IMG/VR virus record: IMGVR_UViG_3300034198_013392
Span: 1 to 47,102 of that record
Direction: 5' to 3' (one strand)
Source: a virus
DNA: 47,102 nt
The notes beneath the pieces were generated by a model. It was not told where the DNA came from. It worked only from the letters and a program-made list of their open reading frames with translations, and did no database searches. How positions within the stretch are numbered: position 1 is the stretch's first letter; the number at the start of each line of letters is the position of its first letter. The position numbers and the translations under genes were made by a program. Positions 21,882 to 29,468 of the stretch are shown here, piece after piece.

Positions 21882-22913
21882 ATGAGGAGAAACTGCCAAA
21901 AAGGGAAGCCGTGCGGTGCAACTTGCATAGATGCTAGTGAACGCTGCCTCAAGGATTTAGGGCTGGAAACCAGTAGGTCTACAGCCTCGGCAAGAGGGGC
22001 AGTAGAGAGAATTAGGTCAGCCCCCTATACATTGTCCCCATCTGTCAAGGCAAAGACCTACGACAACAATGTTGCCGCTCAAACAGAGGCAAAACGGGTA
22101 CTTCAGGGTCTTCAGGACGAGGGACGGATCAAGCGTGTTGATGGGGAGTTTAAGGAAAAAGACATTAACTGGGCATCTGCCTTAGGTGGGGGAGCGAAAT
22201 ACGTGGGCGGGGGAGACTATGGGGCGTTCGTAACGATGCCTGCTACATCTTTGTTAGGAGAAGAAGGTAGGGGTTTAAGAGTCGGGGTCAAAACCGGTCG
22301 AATAGGGACACATGAGCTAGAGGCTTTAAGGATCGCCGGGGACAATGGGATAGGTCCAAAGTTGCTTGGGGCTAAGACATCCAATAGAGAGGAGACTGAT
22401 AACTATGGTAATCAGTTTCGTAAGGGTGCCATAGCTATGACAAAGGTTGGGGCTTTGTCTTACAATAAAGCTCCTGAAGTGTGGGGAGGGGAGTCAAAGT
22501 CTGACATGCTTTGGAGAGCTGCTGCTGGTCTCCATAAGGCAGGAGTGGCTCATAACGACATGCACGGAGGCAATGTCCTTTTAAGCGCAAACGGAAAGGC
22601 GTACTTTGTGGATTTTGGACTTGCCCAGGTGTCCCCCAAGGCAGCTTTACTTGAGGCAGTAGGGGCAATCACTGGTGGAAACTGGCAGTTTAAGGGATCG
22701 ACGGATACCGGGTTGGGGGCTGTTGTCAAAGATAACTTGCCCAGAGTAAGGGACTTCCTACTGAGCCGAGGACTATCCCGAAACCAAGTATACCAGGAAT
22801 TGTTTGAGATGGAGATTAGGAGGGGAGACGGGGAGTTTAAGCAAGGGTTCTGGAAAAGGCTCAGTAATGATGATGCTAGGAAGGCAATCGAAATACTTTA
22901 CAAAGGGGTCTAA
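21882..22913 (+). CDS. Kinase-like protein 1 with N-terminal four-Cys segment
   Basis: In this 343-aa protein C5, C11, C15 and C22 form C-x5-C-x3-C-x6-C. The kinase domain follows: Gly-rich loop GGGDYGAF (109-116), VAIK-like Lys137 in VGVKTG, helix-C Glu145 or Glu147, catalytic loop AHNDMHGGN (D226, N231) and DFG at 244-246. HND in place of HRD recalls Bud32/RIO-type and aminoglycoside-type kinases. All residues needed for phosphotransfer are present. A shared C-terminal segment (WKRLSNDDARKAIEILYKGV) ends the protein. Substrate unknown. Residues 23-105 are a variable helical linker. It is the first of six paralogs in this block. Confidence 0.85.
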   Translation: MRRNCQKGKPCGATCIDASERCLKDLGLETSRSTASARGAVERIRSAPYTLSPSVKAKTYDNNVAAQTEAKRVLQGLQDEGRIKRVDGEFKEKDINWASALGGGAKYVGGGDYGAFVTMPATSLLGEEGRGLRVGVKTGRIGTHELEALRIAGDNGIGPKLLGAKTSNREETDNYGNQFRKGAIAMTKVGALSYNKAPEVWGGESKSDMLWRAAAGLHKAGVAHNDMHGGNVLLSANGKAYFVDFGLAQVSPKAALLEAVGAITGGNWQFKGSTDTGLGAVVKDNLPRVRDFLLSRGLSRNQVYQELFEMEIRRGDGEFKQGFWKRLSNDDARKAIEILYKGV

Positions 22914-22917
22914 GTAG

Positions 22918-22925
22918 GGGTAAAA
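22918..22925 (+). promoter_or_regulatory. GGGTAAAA element, candidate late promoter
   Basis: It starts five bases after the stop of kinase-like gene 1 and lies 29 bases before the GTG at 22955. Confidence 0.58.
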
Positions 22926-22954
22926 CCTTAGATAACGTTCCAACCCATGGTGAA

Positions 22955-23278
22955 GTGAACTTCCCCAGACCGCCCAGAGAGAAGATAGAGGAAATGTTGC
23001 CCCCAGGCACTTTGTCAGATAGTCAAACAAGTGCCGTATGGAGCTTCATGCTCAGGTGTTCAGATCCGTCAGATGTGGCCCATGCTTTCAGGGCCTATCG
23101 TGACAGTCCACATTGCACAGTCCCACACGAGAAGTTAAGGGCAATGCGTGACACTCTTATCATTGCAATGCGTGAGGCTAACAAGAGTTCCGACAGGCCC
23201 CTAAAGGAGAGGAAGAAAAACAGGCACTACCCGGACTACTTCAATACTTGGCACCCATCTGAGCGCAAATCTGCTTAA
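22955..23278 (+). CDS. Unknown helical protein, 107 aa
   Basis: It starts with GTG (MNFPRPPREKIEEMLPPGTL). The earlier ATG at 22947 runs into a stop after three codons. The protein is helical and basic with a long C-terminal positively charged region (KERKKNRHYPDYFNTWH). A central segment VWSFMLRCSDPSDVAHAFRA may be a small helical domain. No family is recognised. The next gene follows after 18 bases, so both are probably on one transcript from the GGGTAAAA element. Confidence 0.7.
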   Translation: MNFPRPPREKIEEMLPPGTLSDSQTSAVWSFMLRCSDPSDVAHAFRAYRDSPHCTVPHEKLRAMRDTLIIAMREANKSSDRPLKERKKNRHYPDYFNTWHPSERKSA

Positions 23279-23296
23279 CCACAACCCTGTATAAAA

Positions 23297-23662
23297 ATGC
23301 CGACAAAAAAGGAAAAGATTGAAAAACTTTTTAAGGTTCCCTGTGGTCCAACGGATGTAGATGCTGACGGGGTTTGTAGGAAATCGTTGTCCCCTGGCAT
23401 GGATAAGGTTATGGACAGATTGACTCGGGAGGTAAACCAAGAACTGCCCCCACCAGCAAAACTCCCCAAAGGGGTTACGACTGATGATTCTGGTAAGTTA
23501 ATGGTTGATGCGGCAGAGACTCCCGAAGAGCATAGGGCTAGGCTGATAGAAGAGGGTAAGTTAAGGGCAGAGGTTAGACACGCTGTGAAGCAGTACCAAG
23601 AGACCCTTCAAGGCAACTCTAAACTCTTGCAAGACATCACGGGTAAGATACAAACCCGGTGA
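23297..23662 (+). CDS. Unknown protein, 121 aa
   Basis: A basic N-terminal helix (PTKKEKIEKLFKVPCG) leads to DVDADGVC, which looks like a short calcium-loop-type Asp pattern but is too short to call an EF-hand. The rest is charged and helical, with a likely coiled coil near the C-terminus (AEVRHAVKQYQETLQGNSKL). Two Cys (residues 16 and 27) flank the Asp-rich part. No family is recognised. It is the second gene of a two-gene unit. Confidence 0.7.
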   Translation: MPTKKEKIEKLFKVPCGPTDVDADGVCRKSLSPGMDKVMDRLTREVNQELPPPAKLPKGVTTDDSGKLMVDAAETPEEHRARLIEEGKLRAEVRHAVKQYQETLQGNSKLLQDITGKIQTR

Positions 23663-23672
23663 GCTTTACAAA

Positions 23673-23680
23673 GGGTAAAA
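23673..23680 (+). promoter_or_regulatory. GGGTAAAA element upstream of the acidic protein gene
   Basis: It lies 24 bases before the ATG at 23705. Confidence 0.6.
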
Positions 23681-23704
23681 CTTTACTAAACTTTCATAGA
23701 AACA

Positions 23705-24469
23705 ATGAACAACAGAATTAGCGGTGACTTCGGGATGGATGCGTTGGAGGCTTTCAGAGCCGCCTATGCTCAAAGGGAAGTTAAGCCGGAAGACCTAGAG
23801 GTTGATAACTACACGGGACTGCCTACTGGGGAAATCACCAACATCTCTCCATGGATTCAGCATACAGGGCTTTGGAAAGCTAACCCAGGAACTGACAGAG
23901 CTTTTGTCCCCAATCAAATCCTAGAGCTTGAGGAAGACTTTGAGGATGAAGGAGAGCTGTCGGAAGAAGAGTTTGATCAGCTCGTAGATGAGGTTCTCTC
24001 TGATCTGGAGGAAGAGGAGAGGTTTGCCGACGATATCTACAACGGTGGGGACGATGAGGAAGATGAGGAAGATGAGGAAGAGATGGAGGATAGTGAACTT
24101 GAAAGTTTGATCGATAGGTTGCTATCTGAGAGAGAGGAGGAAGTTGAAGAGGTTGAAGAAGAGGTAGAGGAAGAAGTTGCCTCTGAAGAGGAACTTGAAT
24201 CCCTAATACAAGAAATACTTGAAGAGATTGAGGCTGAGGAAGAAGCTGAAGAAAGGGAGGCTGCTAAGAACCGTGAGGTTTCTAACGAGGAGTTAGAGGA
24301 CATGATCAATGATCTGGAGCCTGGTGAAGGTGAAGAGTCCGAGGATGGGGAGGAGGAAAACCCACCTCCTGATTCAGAGGACGAGGAGGTTGTCGAAGAG
24401 TCTGAGGAACTGAATGATGAAGAGATTGACCGCTTGGTGGACGAAATTCTAGGCGAAGAAGAAGAGTGA
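23705..24469 (+). CDS. Highly acidic protein with five helical repeats, 254 aa
   Basis: After an ordinary N-terminal 70 residues, the protein is extremely rich in Glu and Asp. Embedded in it are five copies of a short amphipathic pattern, roughly E-E-[LF]-[ED]-x-[LM]-[IV]-[DNQ]-x-[IVL]-L: residues 86-103, 128-143, 160-176, 193-205 and 236-251. Regular hydrophobic positions in an otherwise acidic chain suggest docking helices for a partner, or DNA mimicry. No known family is recognised. The gene lies seven bases before kinase-like gene 2, so the two are probably co-expressed. Confidence 0.8.
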   Translation: MNNRISGDFGMDALEAFRAAYAQREVKPEDLEVDNYTGLPTGEITNISPWIQHTGLWKANPGTDRAFVPNQILELEEDFEDEGELSEEEFDQLVDEVLSDLEEEERFADDIYNGGDDEEDEEDEEEMEDSELESLIDRLLSEREEEVEEVEEEVEEEVASEEELESLIQEILEEIEAEEEAEEREAAKNREVSNEELEDMINDLEPGEGEESEDGEEENPPPDSEDEEVVEESEELNDEEIDRLVDEILGEEEE

Positions 24470-24475
24470 GAGTAA

Positions 24476-25501
24476 ATGACTACATGGCTTTCTAAAAACT
24501 ATGTGGGGAAGGGAGAGAGGGCTCAGGTTGAGGTACCTGGGCCTCTTTTTCTTGAGGGAAAGAGGAAGTGTCGCAGAGGGAAGTCATGTGGTGCCTCTTG
24601 CATCAATAGAGCTAAGTTGTGCCTGATAGAAGCGTCTTTGTCGGTAAGGTCAGAAATAAATAGGGTTCGTTCCCTGGTTCAAAGATCCACCCAACCTGCT
24701 TTATCTGATGAAGAGAAGGAATGGAACAAGAAGTATTTCAAGAAAGTTTTTGAAAGATTAGGAAGTTTAGATAAGAAGGATGTCTCTATAGTTGACGGTG
24801 ACTATAAGGAAGGGGTTGTTAGGTGGAGTTCTGCCCTTAGGGACAAGGTAAACTTTATAGGAGAAGGGGCATTTGGCCAGTTTGCAACTGTGCCAGCCGG
24901 AGACTTGGTCAGAGGTGGTAGTAAGAAGTATCCCGGAGGTGTTGGCGTTAAAGTGGGAGAGATTGGGCCTCAAGAGGTGGAGGCAATAAGAAGAGCCGGT
25001 GAGTTGGGGGTTGGTCCCAGACTGATCGCCGCCAGGGTATCTAAGGTCAACAGGGAAGATTCTGATTACCCTGAAGGTGCCATAGCAATGTCAAAGGTTC
25101 CAGGGAGACGTTTGAGGGACATCCCTGGTGGAATAGAGGGTGGTACGTCAGGTAGAGCTATTATGGCGGCTGTGTCCATACTACATAAAACAGGGGTTTC
25201 CCATAATGACCTACATGATGGGAACATCTTTGTTGACAAGGGTGGTAAGGTTCACCTTGTGGACTTTGGGATGGCCAGAATCTCGCCCAAATACGCCTTA
25301 GCAGAAGCCATGAGACAGTTTGGCTCTCAGGGAAACTTGGACGATGTTCGGGAGAGACTTCTATCTCTAGGTGTCACTAAGAAGGAAATGTCAAGGATGC
25401 AGGTTTCCTTTGGGGATTATGTAAGTGGGGGTGGATGGGACAAGATTAACGACAGGCAAGCAATGTCCCTGATCAATACATTTTACAGGGGTAAAACTTA
25501 A
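24476..25501 (+). CDS. Kinase-like protein 2 with N-terminal four-Cys segment
   Basis: In this 341-aa protein the Cys segment is at C32, C38, C42 and C49, after a 30-residue extension that the other paralogs lack or have in different form. Kinase motifs: loop GEGAFGQF (129-136), Lys159 in GVGVKVG, Glu167 or Glu169, SHNDLHDGN with D245 and N250, and VDFG with D263. Catalytic residues are intact. The C-terminal segment is WDKINDRQAMSLINTFYRG, diverged from the LYEG ending. It follows the acidic repeat gene by seven bases with no promoter element between, and its stop overlaps the next GGGTAAAA element. Confidence 0.85.
   Translation: MTTWLSKNYVGKGERAQVEVPGPLFLEGKRKCRRGKSCGASCINRAKLCLIEASLSVRSEINRVRSLVQRSTQPALSDEEKEWNKKYFKKVFERLGSLDKKDVSIVDGDYKEGVVRWSSALRDKVNFIGEGAFGQFATVPAGDLVRGGSKKYPGGVGVKVGEIGPQEVEAIRRAGELGVGPRLIAARVSKVNREDSDYPEGAIAMSKVPGRRLRDIPGGIEGGTSGRAIMAAVSILHKTGVSHNDLHDGNIFVDKGGKVHLVDFGMARISPKYALAEAMRQFGSQGNLDDVRERLLSLGVTKKEMSRMQVSFGDYVSGGGWDKINDRQAMSLINTFYRGKT
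25489..25496 (+). promoter_or_regulatory. GGGTAAAA element within the end of kinase-like gene 2
   Basis: The element is inside the last codons of kinase-like gene 2 and 28 bases before the ATG at 25525. A run of nine or more A residues follows it. Confidence 0.58.
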
Positions 25502-25524
25502 AAAAAAAATAATGAATGAGTTAA

Positions 25525-26694
25525 ATGACCAACTCACTTGAGGCAGTGCCTGAGAAGCGTATCAACCAGGCTAAGAGAGCCCAGATGAAGAGAATGGGGG
25601 GCATGGTTTCCCAAGGGGCAAGGAAAAGGTGCAAGAAAGGGAAGTCTTGTGGGGCCGCCTGTATTAACAACACTAAAGTTTGTTGGGTTGACTTTCCGTG
25701 GGCAATGTCAAACGGACTGTCCAAAACTAGAGACACGGTTCAGACTAGGGGAACAAGCCAAAAACAACCAACTCCGGCCGCTGCGTCTATTTTAACCAAC
25801 AGAACTGCCGAAGCTAGAACAATAGCAGACGAAGTTGATGATACAATCGATAAGAAAGGGGTTTCATCTGAAAGGGGGGACAAGGGTTATGACTGGGAAA
25901 GGTCAAAGGGATCCGGATCAAAGTTTTTAGGTGAAGGGGCTTACGGAACTGTCACCACAGAGGGGGGATCTGGCAATGTTGTTAAAAGGGGGGAGATAGG
26001 AAAGGAAGAGGCTGAGGCCCTTGAGAAAGTTGGTAAGTTAGGCCTTGGACCCAGGCTGATAGCGGCTCAAGAGGATGGCTTGGTTTCACCGTCAGATCCG
26101 GCTTCTTTTGACATGAGGATAGGCAGGGTAGCAATGACTGCTGTCCCTGGCGAGATGATTGGCAAAGTTAGGGAGCCCGATGACAAGATTGGGGGGCAGA
26201 GAGTGGCGGATGCCTACTGGAAGGCTAGGGCTGAACTCCATAAGGCTGGCATTGCCCACAATGACATGCACATTGGCAATGTTTTGGTGGACAGTAGCGG
26301 AAAGGGGAGATTTGTTGACTTCGGGCTATCTGTAATTAGCCCTAAAGCTGCTTTTGCAGAGGCAATGGGGGCTTTTGCACAAGGGGGAAACGGGGATTAC
26401 CAGGTTAGGAGATGGAAGGGTACTGGAGGGGAGCTATTGAGGAGCGCCTTAAGTGCTAACGCATCTACTAATACGACCTTGCTTGATAGGGCACCTTTGC
26501 TAAAGCAGGTATGGGTCAACAGGTCAAGGGTGTTGGCTGAAATGGCTAAGGACGGCTTCCCCCCCAACATTGTAAACCTCTTGACCAATGGTGCTATAAA
26601 ACCTAAAGGGTCTTTCTTTGATAAGGGGGTATGGACGGAAATCTCCGATGCTCAGGCAAGGAAGTACGTCAGGATGCTTTACGAGGGTCTGTGA
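25525..26694 (+). CDS. Kinase-like protein 3 with N-terminal four-Cys segment
   Basis: This 389-aa protein has Cys residues at 36, 42, 46 and 53, preceded by INQAKRAQMKRMGGMVS and followed by WVDFPWAM; this whole N-terminal region is nearly the same as in paralog 4. The kinase domain, however, is closest to paralog 6: GEGAYGTV (137-144), Lys154 in NVVKRGEIG, Glu162, IGRVAMTAVPG, YWKARAELHKAGIAHND (D247, N252) and VDFG (D265). Catalytic residues are intact. An insert of about 60 residues follows the DFG region, and the protein ends ARKYVRMLYEGL. This looks like a recombinant between paralogs. Confidence 0.85.
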   Translation: MTNSLEAVPEKRINQAKRAQMKRMGGMVSQGARKRCKKGKSCGAACINNTKVCWVDFPWAMSNGLSKTRDTVQTRGTSQKQPTPAAASILTNRTAEARTIADEVDDTIDKKGVSSERGDKGYDWERSKGSGSKFLGEGAYGTVTTEGGSGNVVKRGEIGKEEAEALEKVGKLGLGPRLIAAQEDGLVSPSDPASFDMRIGRVAMTAVPGEMIGKVREPDDKIGGQRVADAYWKARAELHKAGIAHNDMHIGNVLVDSSGKGRFVDFGLSVISPKAAFAEAMGAFAQGGNGDYQVRRWKGTGGELLRSALSANASTNTTLLDRAPLLKQVWVNRSRVLAEMAKDGFPPNIVNLLTNGAIKPKGSFFDKGVWTEISDAQARKYVRMLYEGL

Positions 26695-26702
26695 CCCTGG
26701 AC

Positions 26703-26731
26703 TTGACAGCTTGACCCCAACGTGGTAAACT
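26703..26731 (+). promoter_or_regulatory. Sigma70-like promoter upstream of small gene 26748
   Basis: TTGACA (26703-26708, a perfect -35) and TAAACT (26726-26731) are exactly 17 bases apart, with the ATG 16 bases downstream. Confidence 0.75.
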
Positions 26732-26747
26732 TACAAGGTAACTGGTA

Positions 26748-26888
26748 ATGGGAAAGAAAATGAAGACCGATGACGAGCGTTACGTCGCACTTATGGACAA
26801 GTACAAGCATTTTCGGCATAAGGACAGGGAGAAGGCCCTTAAGTACCTGGATGCCGCCATGTCCCTGAAGGAGACGGGGAAAGTTAGT
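26748..26888 (+). CDS. Small charged protein, apparently truncated by a frameshift, 46 aa
   Basis: The frame starts MGKKMKTDDERYVALMDKYK and matches the 54-aa protein at 29299 (DDExY...M..YK..R...KK..A...LD.A..L). It stops at TAG 26886-26888. If one A of the AAAA at 26880-26883 is skipped, reading continues as VSDDGFLGGTYI to a stop at 26920-26922, aligning with VSPEVIEGMAYV of the relative. So this copy either lost a base relation recently, carries a sequencing error, or uses a +1 shift. It has its own good promoter. Function unknown. Confidence 0.6.
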
Positions 26889-26959
26889 GATGATGGGTTT
26901 TTAGGGGGGACTTACATTTGATTCAATAGCTAACTGGTGAGGTATCCGCAGTTAAAATA

Positions 26960-26967
26960 GGGTAAAA
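26960..26967 (+). promoter_or_regulatory. GGGTAAAA element upstream of kinase-like gene 4
   Basis: It lies 23 bases before ATG 26991 but only 14 before the alternative GTG 26982; the usual spacing of this element favours the ATG. Confidence 0.6.
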
Positions 26968-26990
26968 AACTATTTTAACTTGTGGCGAAA

Positions 26991-28148
26991 ATGGTCCCCG
27001 AGGCTAAGATCAATCAAGCCAAGAAGGCTCAGATGAAACGAATGGGGGGCCTAGTTTCTGGCTCCATGAGAAAGCGATGCAAGAAAGGCAAGAGCTGCGG
27101 AGCCGCTTGCATCAATAACTCTAAGGTTTGTTGGGTTGACTTCCCGTGGGCTATGGGCAGCTCTATTGGGAAGATGAGGGATACAGTCCAGTCTAGAAAG
27201 AAGCCCAAGGCAGCTAAGCAAAGCTCCCCCTACACAGTGAAATCCTTTACTCCAGAAACTGTAGGGAGTGTTTCTTATTGGAAACTTAGAGACTTGAAAG
27301 GTGTTAAGGATGACGCTAAAGAGATCCTTAATGACCTTAAGACTGAAGTTGGGGTTAAAAGAACAGACGGGGCTGTTAAGGAAAAGGACGTTAACTGGAA
27401 TGCAGCTCTAGGGTCAGGGGTTAGATTCGTTGGTAGGGGATCTTTTGGTGGATTCGCAGCCGTGCCTCCTGAGAAGTTTCTTAAGAAAGGGGGGAATAAG
27501 TACCCTGATGGGACAGGTATAAAGGCAGGGAACATAGGAGTGCATGAAGTAAAAGTTCTCAAAGCTCTCCAAAATTCAGACATAGCTCCCAGAATACTGG
27601 GGTCTAGGGTATCTTCTGAAGTGGAGAAGGACTCGTACGGGTTTGAGACGTCCAAAGGTGTGATAGCCATGACAAGGGTTCCGGGGAAAAGGTTCGCAGA
27701 CTCCCCGTCCACTCTGGCGAACGGTAAAGATAAGAGTGACGCCTATTGGGAGGCTGTGGCCAGGTTACATAAGCTAGGGGTTGCCCATAATGACATGCAC
27801 GGTGGTAACGTGTACATAGACTCTAACGGGAAGGGAAGGTTTGTAGACTTAGGACTAGCTCAGCTTTCCCCTAAGGCCGCTTTAGCAGAGGCGTTAGGGT
27901 TTAAAAACGGGGCTAACTACCAATTTGAGGGGTCATCATCCTTTGGTCACGGTTTAACGGCTTCAAGGAATCTCGACAAAGTGAGAGACATTTTGGAGAG
28001 TAAAGGGCTAAGTCCGTCCGACATTGCCACAATCATGAGGACAACCATCCGACAGTCTGACGACCACTTCGACAGGGGGGCATGGGCCAGACTCTCAGAC
28101 ACTGAAGCCAAAGCCTTAATCAATACCCTGTATGAAGGAATAGTTTGA
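26991..28148 (+). CDS. Kinase-like protein 4 with N-terminal four-Cys segment
   Basis: This 385-aa protein (388 aa if GTG 26982 is used) has Cys at 30, 36, 40 and 47 in the ATG numbering. Its first 65 residues are nearly the same as in paralog 3, but the kinase domain groups with paralogs 1 and 5: GRGSFGGF, Lys in TGIKAGNIG, EVKVLKAL, DAYWEAVARLHKLGVAHND, GGNVYID. The DFG motif reads VDLG, with Phe replaced by Leu; Lys, Glu, the catalytic Asp, Asn and the Asp of DLG are kept. The protein ends WARLSDTEAKALINTLYEGIV. ATG is chosen because of promoter spacing and alignment with paralog 3. Confidence 0.85.
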   Translation: MVPEAKINQAKKAQMKRMGGLVSGSMRKRCKKGKSCGAACINNSKVCWVDFPWAMGSSIGKMRDTVQSRKKPKAAKQSSPYTVKSFTPETVGSVSYWKLRDLKGVKDDAKEILNDLKTEVGVKRTDGAVKEKDVNWNAALGSGVRFVGRGSFGGFAAVPPEKFLKKGGNKYPDGTGIKAGNIGVHEVKVLKALQNSDIAPRILGSRVSSEVEKDSYGFETSKGVIAMTRVPGKRFADSPSTLANGKDKSDAYWEAVARLHKLGVAHNDMHGGNVYIDSNGKGRFVDLGLAQLSPKAALAEALGFKNGANYQFEGSSSFGHGLTASRNLDKVRDILESKGLSPSDIATIMRTTIRQSDDHFDRGAWARLSDTEAKALINTLYEGIV

Positions 28149-28172
28149 CCCCAAAGATAGAGGATCTAGAAA

Positions 28173-29210
28173 ATGAGCAAAAGATGTGAGAAGGGTAAGC
28201 CATGCGGGGCAACCTGCATAGAGAGGGACAAGGACTGCCTAATGGGCCTGGAGGCTAGTATCTCAAAATCCCTTAAATCAACACGAGGCGCAATCAAAGA
28301 GAAGTCGGCAGAATACAAGATCGCTAAGTCTGCCGACCCTTCAGCTAGGCCCAGTCAACTACAGGCACGGAGAGTTCTCAACGCCCTCAGGGAAGAGCAG
28401 AGCCTAGTTAAGACAGACGGGATAGTTAAGGAATCTGGAATCAACTGGAGAGCAATCTTAGGGTCTGACGTCAACCGTGTTGGTAGTGGTGATTTTGGGT
28501 CTTTTTCCTCCATACCTGGGTATAGGCTTATGCCCGATAAAGCGGACTACAATAAACTACCTAATGTGGTTGGGGTTAAAACTGGAAAGATTGGTCCAAA
28601 CGAGGTCAGGGCTTTAGACATTGTGGGGAAGAATGACTTAGGCCCTCAGTTGATAGGGGCCAGGGTATCACCGGAAGTCAAGCCGGGGAAGGGAAAGATC
28701 GAAGGGTCCAATGGGGCCATAGCTATGACGACCGTTCCAGGGCGCAGGTATAACTTCTCTCCCGCTGATATCAATGGGTACCCAAAATCAGAAATGTACT
28801 GGGAGGCGATGGCAGCTCTTCATAAGCTAGGGATTGCCCATAACGACCTACATGGGGGAAACGTAATGATTGATTCCTTTGGCCGCCCTCCTAAAGCCAG
28901 GCTGATAGACTTTGGATTGGCTCAGGTTTCTTCCAAGGCTGCGCTGGCCGAAGCCCTAGGCTCATTGAGCGGGACAAACTTCCAGTTCTCAGCGGAAAGA
29001 GGGAAAGGTCATGGTCTTACCGTCAGGGCTAACCTTCCATACATAGAACAACTGTTGATTGATAAGGGGTTCAGCAACAGGGAGATAGAGACGATTATGC
29101 AGGGTGGGATTAGGAAAAAGGAGAAGTTCTTCAATACTGGGGCTTGGGGGAGGCTCACGGAAGAGGAGGCCCAAGGGCTGGTCAGAGACTTGTACGAGGG
29201 TGTGGAATAG
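28173..29210 (+). CDS. Kinase-like protein 5 with N-terminal four-Cys segment
   Basis: This 345-aa protein begins MSKRCEKGKPCGATCIERDK with Cys at 5, 11, 15 and 22. Kinase motifs: GSGDFGSF (104-111), Lys136 in VGVKTGKIG, Glu144, IAHNDLHGGN (D225, N230) and LIDFG (D246). It has a small insert, FGRPPKAR, before DFG compared with its relatives. It ends WGRLTEEEAQGLVRDLYEGVE. It starts 24 bases after kinase-like gene 4 with no GGGTAA element between, so the two are probably on one transcript. Catalytic residues are intact; the substrate is unknown. Confidence 0.85.
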   Translation: MSKRCEKGKPCGATCIERDKDCLMGLEASISKSLKSTRGAIKEKSAEYKIAKSADPSARPSQLQARRVLNALREEQSLVKTDGIVKESGINWRAILGSDVNRVGSGDFGSFSSIPGYRLMPDKADYNKLPNVVGVKTGKIGPNEVRALDIVGKNDLGPQLIGARVSPEVKPGKGKIEGSNGAIAMTTVPGRRYNFSPADINGYPKSEMYWEAMAALHKLGIAHNDLHGGNVMIDSFGRPPKARLIDFGLAQVSSKAALAEALGSLSGTNFQFSAERGKGHGLTVRANLPYIEQLLIDKGFSNREIETIMQGGIRKKEKFFNTGAWGRLTEEEAQGLVRDLYEGVE

Positions 29211-29227
29211 TCTCAGGCAGAGGGGGG

Positions 29228-29257
29228 TTGACGGGTAAGGGGTAAGGGGGGTATAAT
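29228..29257 (+). promoter_or_regulatory. Sigma70-like promoter upstream of small gene 29299
   Basis: TTGACG (29228-29233) and a perfect TATAAT (29252-29257) are 18 bases apart. The spacer contains two tandem GGGTAAG-like units (GGGTAAGGGGTAAGG). Confidence 0.8.
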
Positions 29258-29298
29258 ACTAAGGAAGTGGGAAACCACCACCATCACCAAGGAGAACC

Positions 29299-29463
29299 AT
29301 GAAAGACGACGAAAAGTATCAGCGGGTTATGACTGCTTATAAGATTGCCCGCAGGGATCCCAAGAAGAGAGACGAAGCTAAGAAGCTCCTGGATGAAGCG
29401 TTCCGCCTTGAGAGAGAAGGGGAAGTGTCTCCGGAAGTGATTGAAGGTATGGCTTACGTCTGA
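29299..29463 (+). CDS. Small charged helical protein, 54 aa
   Basis: ATG has a strong ribosome binding site (AAGGAG, five bases upstream) and a near-consensus sigma70 promoter. The protein is helical and highly charged (MKDDEKYQRVMTAYKIARRD, KKLLDEAFRLEREG). It is the intact relative of the frameshifted gene at 26748. Both sit in front of a gene encoding the four-Cys segment and both have sigma70-like promoters, unlike the surrounding genes, so they may be expressed early. Function unknown; a small regulator is possible. Confidence 0.75.
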   Translation: MKDDEKYQRVMTAYKIARRDPKKRDEAKKLLDEAFRLEREGEVSPEVIEGMAYV

Positions 29464-29468
29464 GAATC

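Noticed and set aside
24037-24309. Ser-rich minus-strand frame of 90 aa
   Set aside because: It is the antisense of Glu/Asp codons in the acidic protein gene; poly-Ser is the expected artefact.
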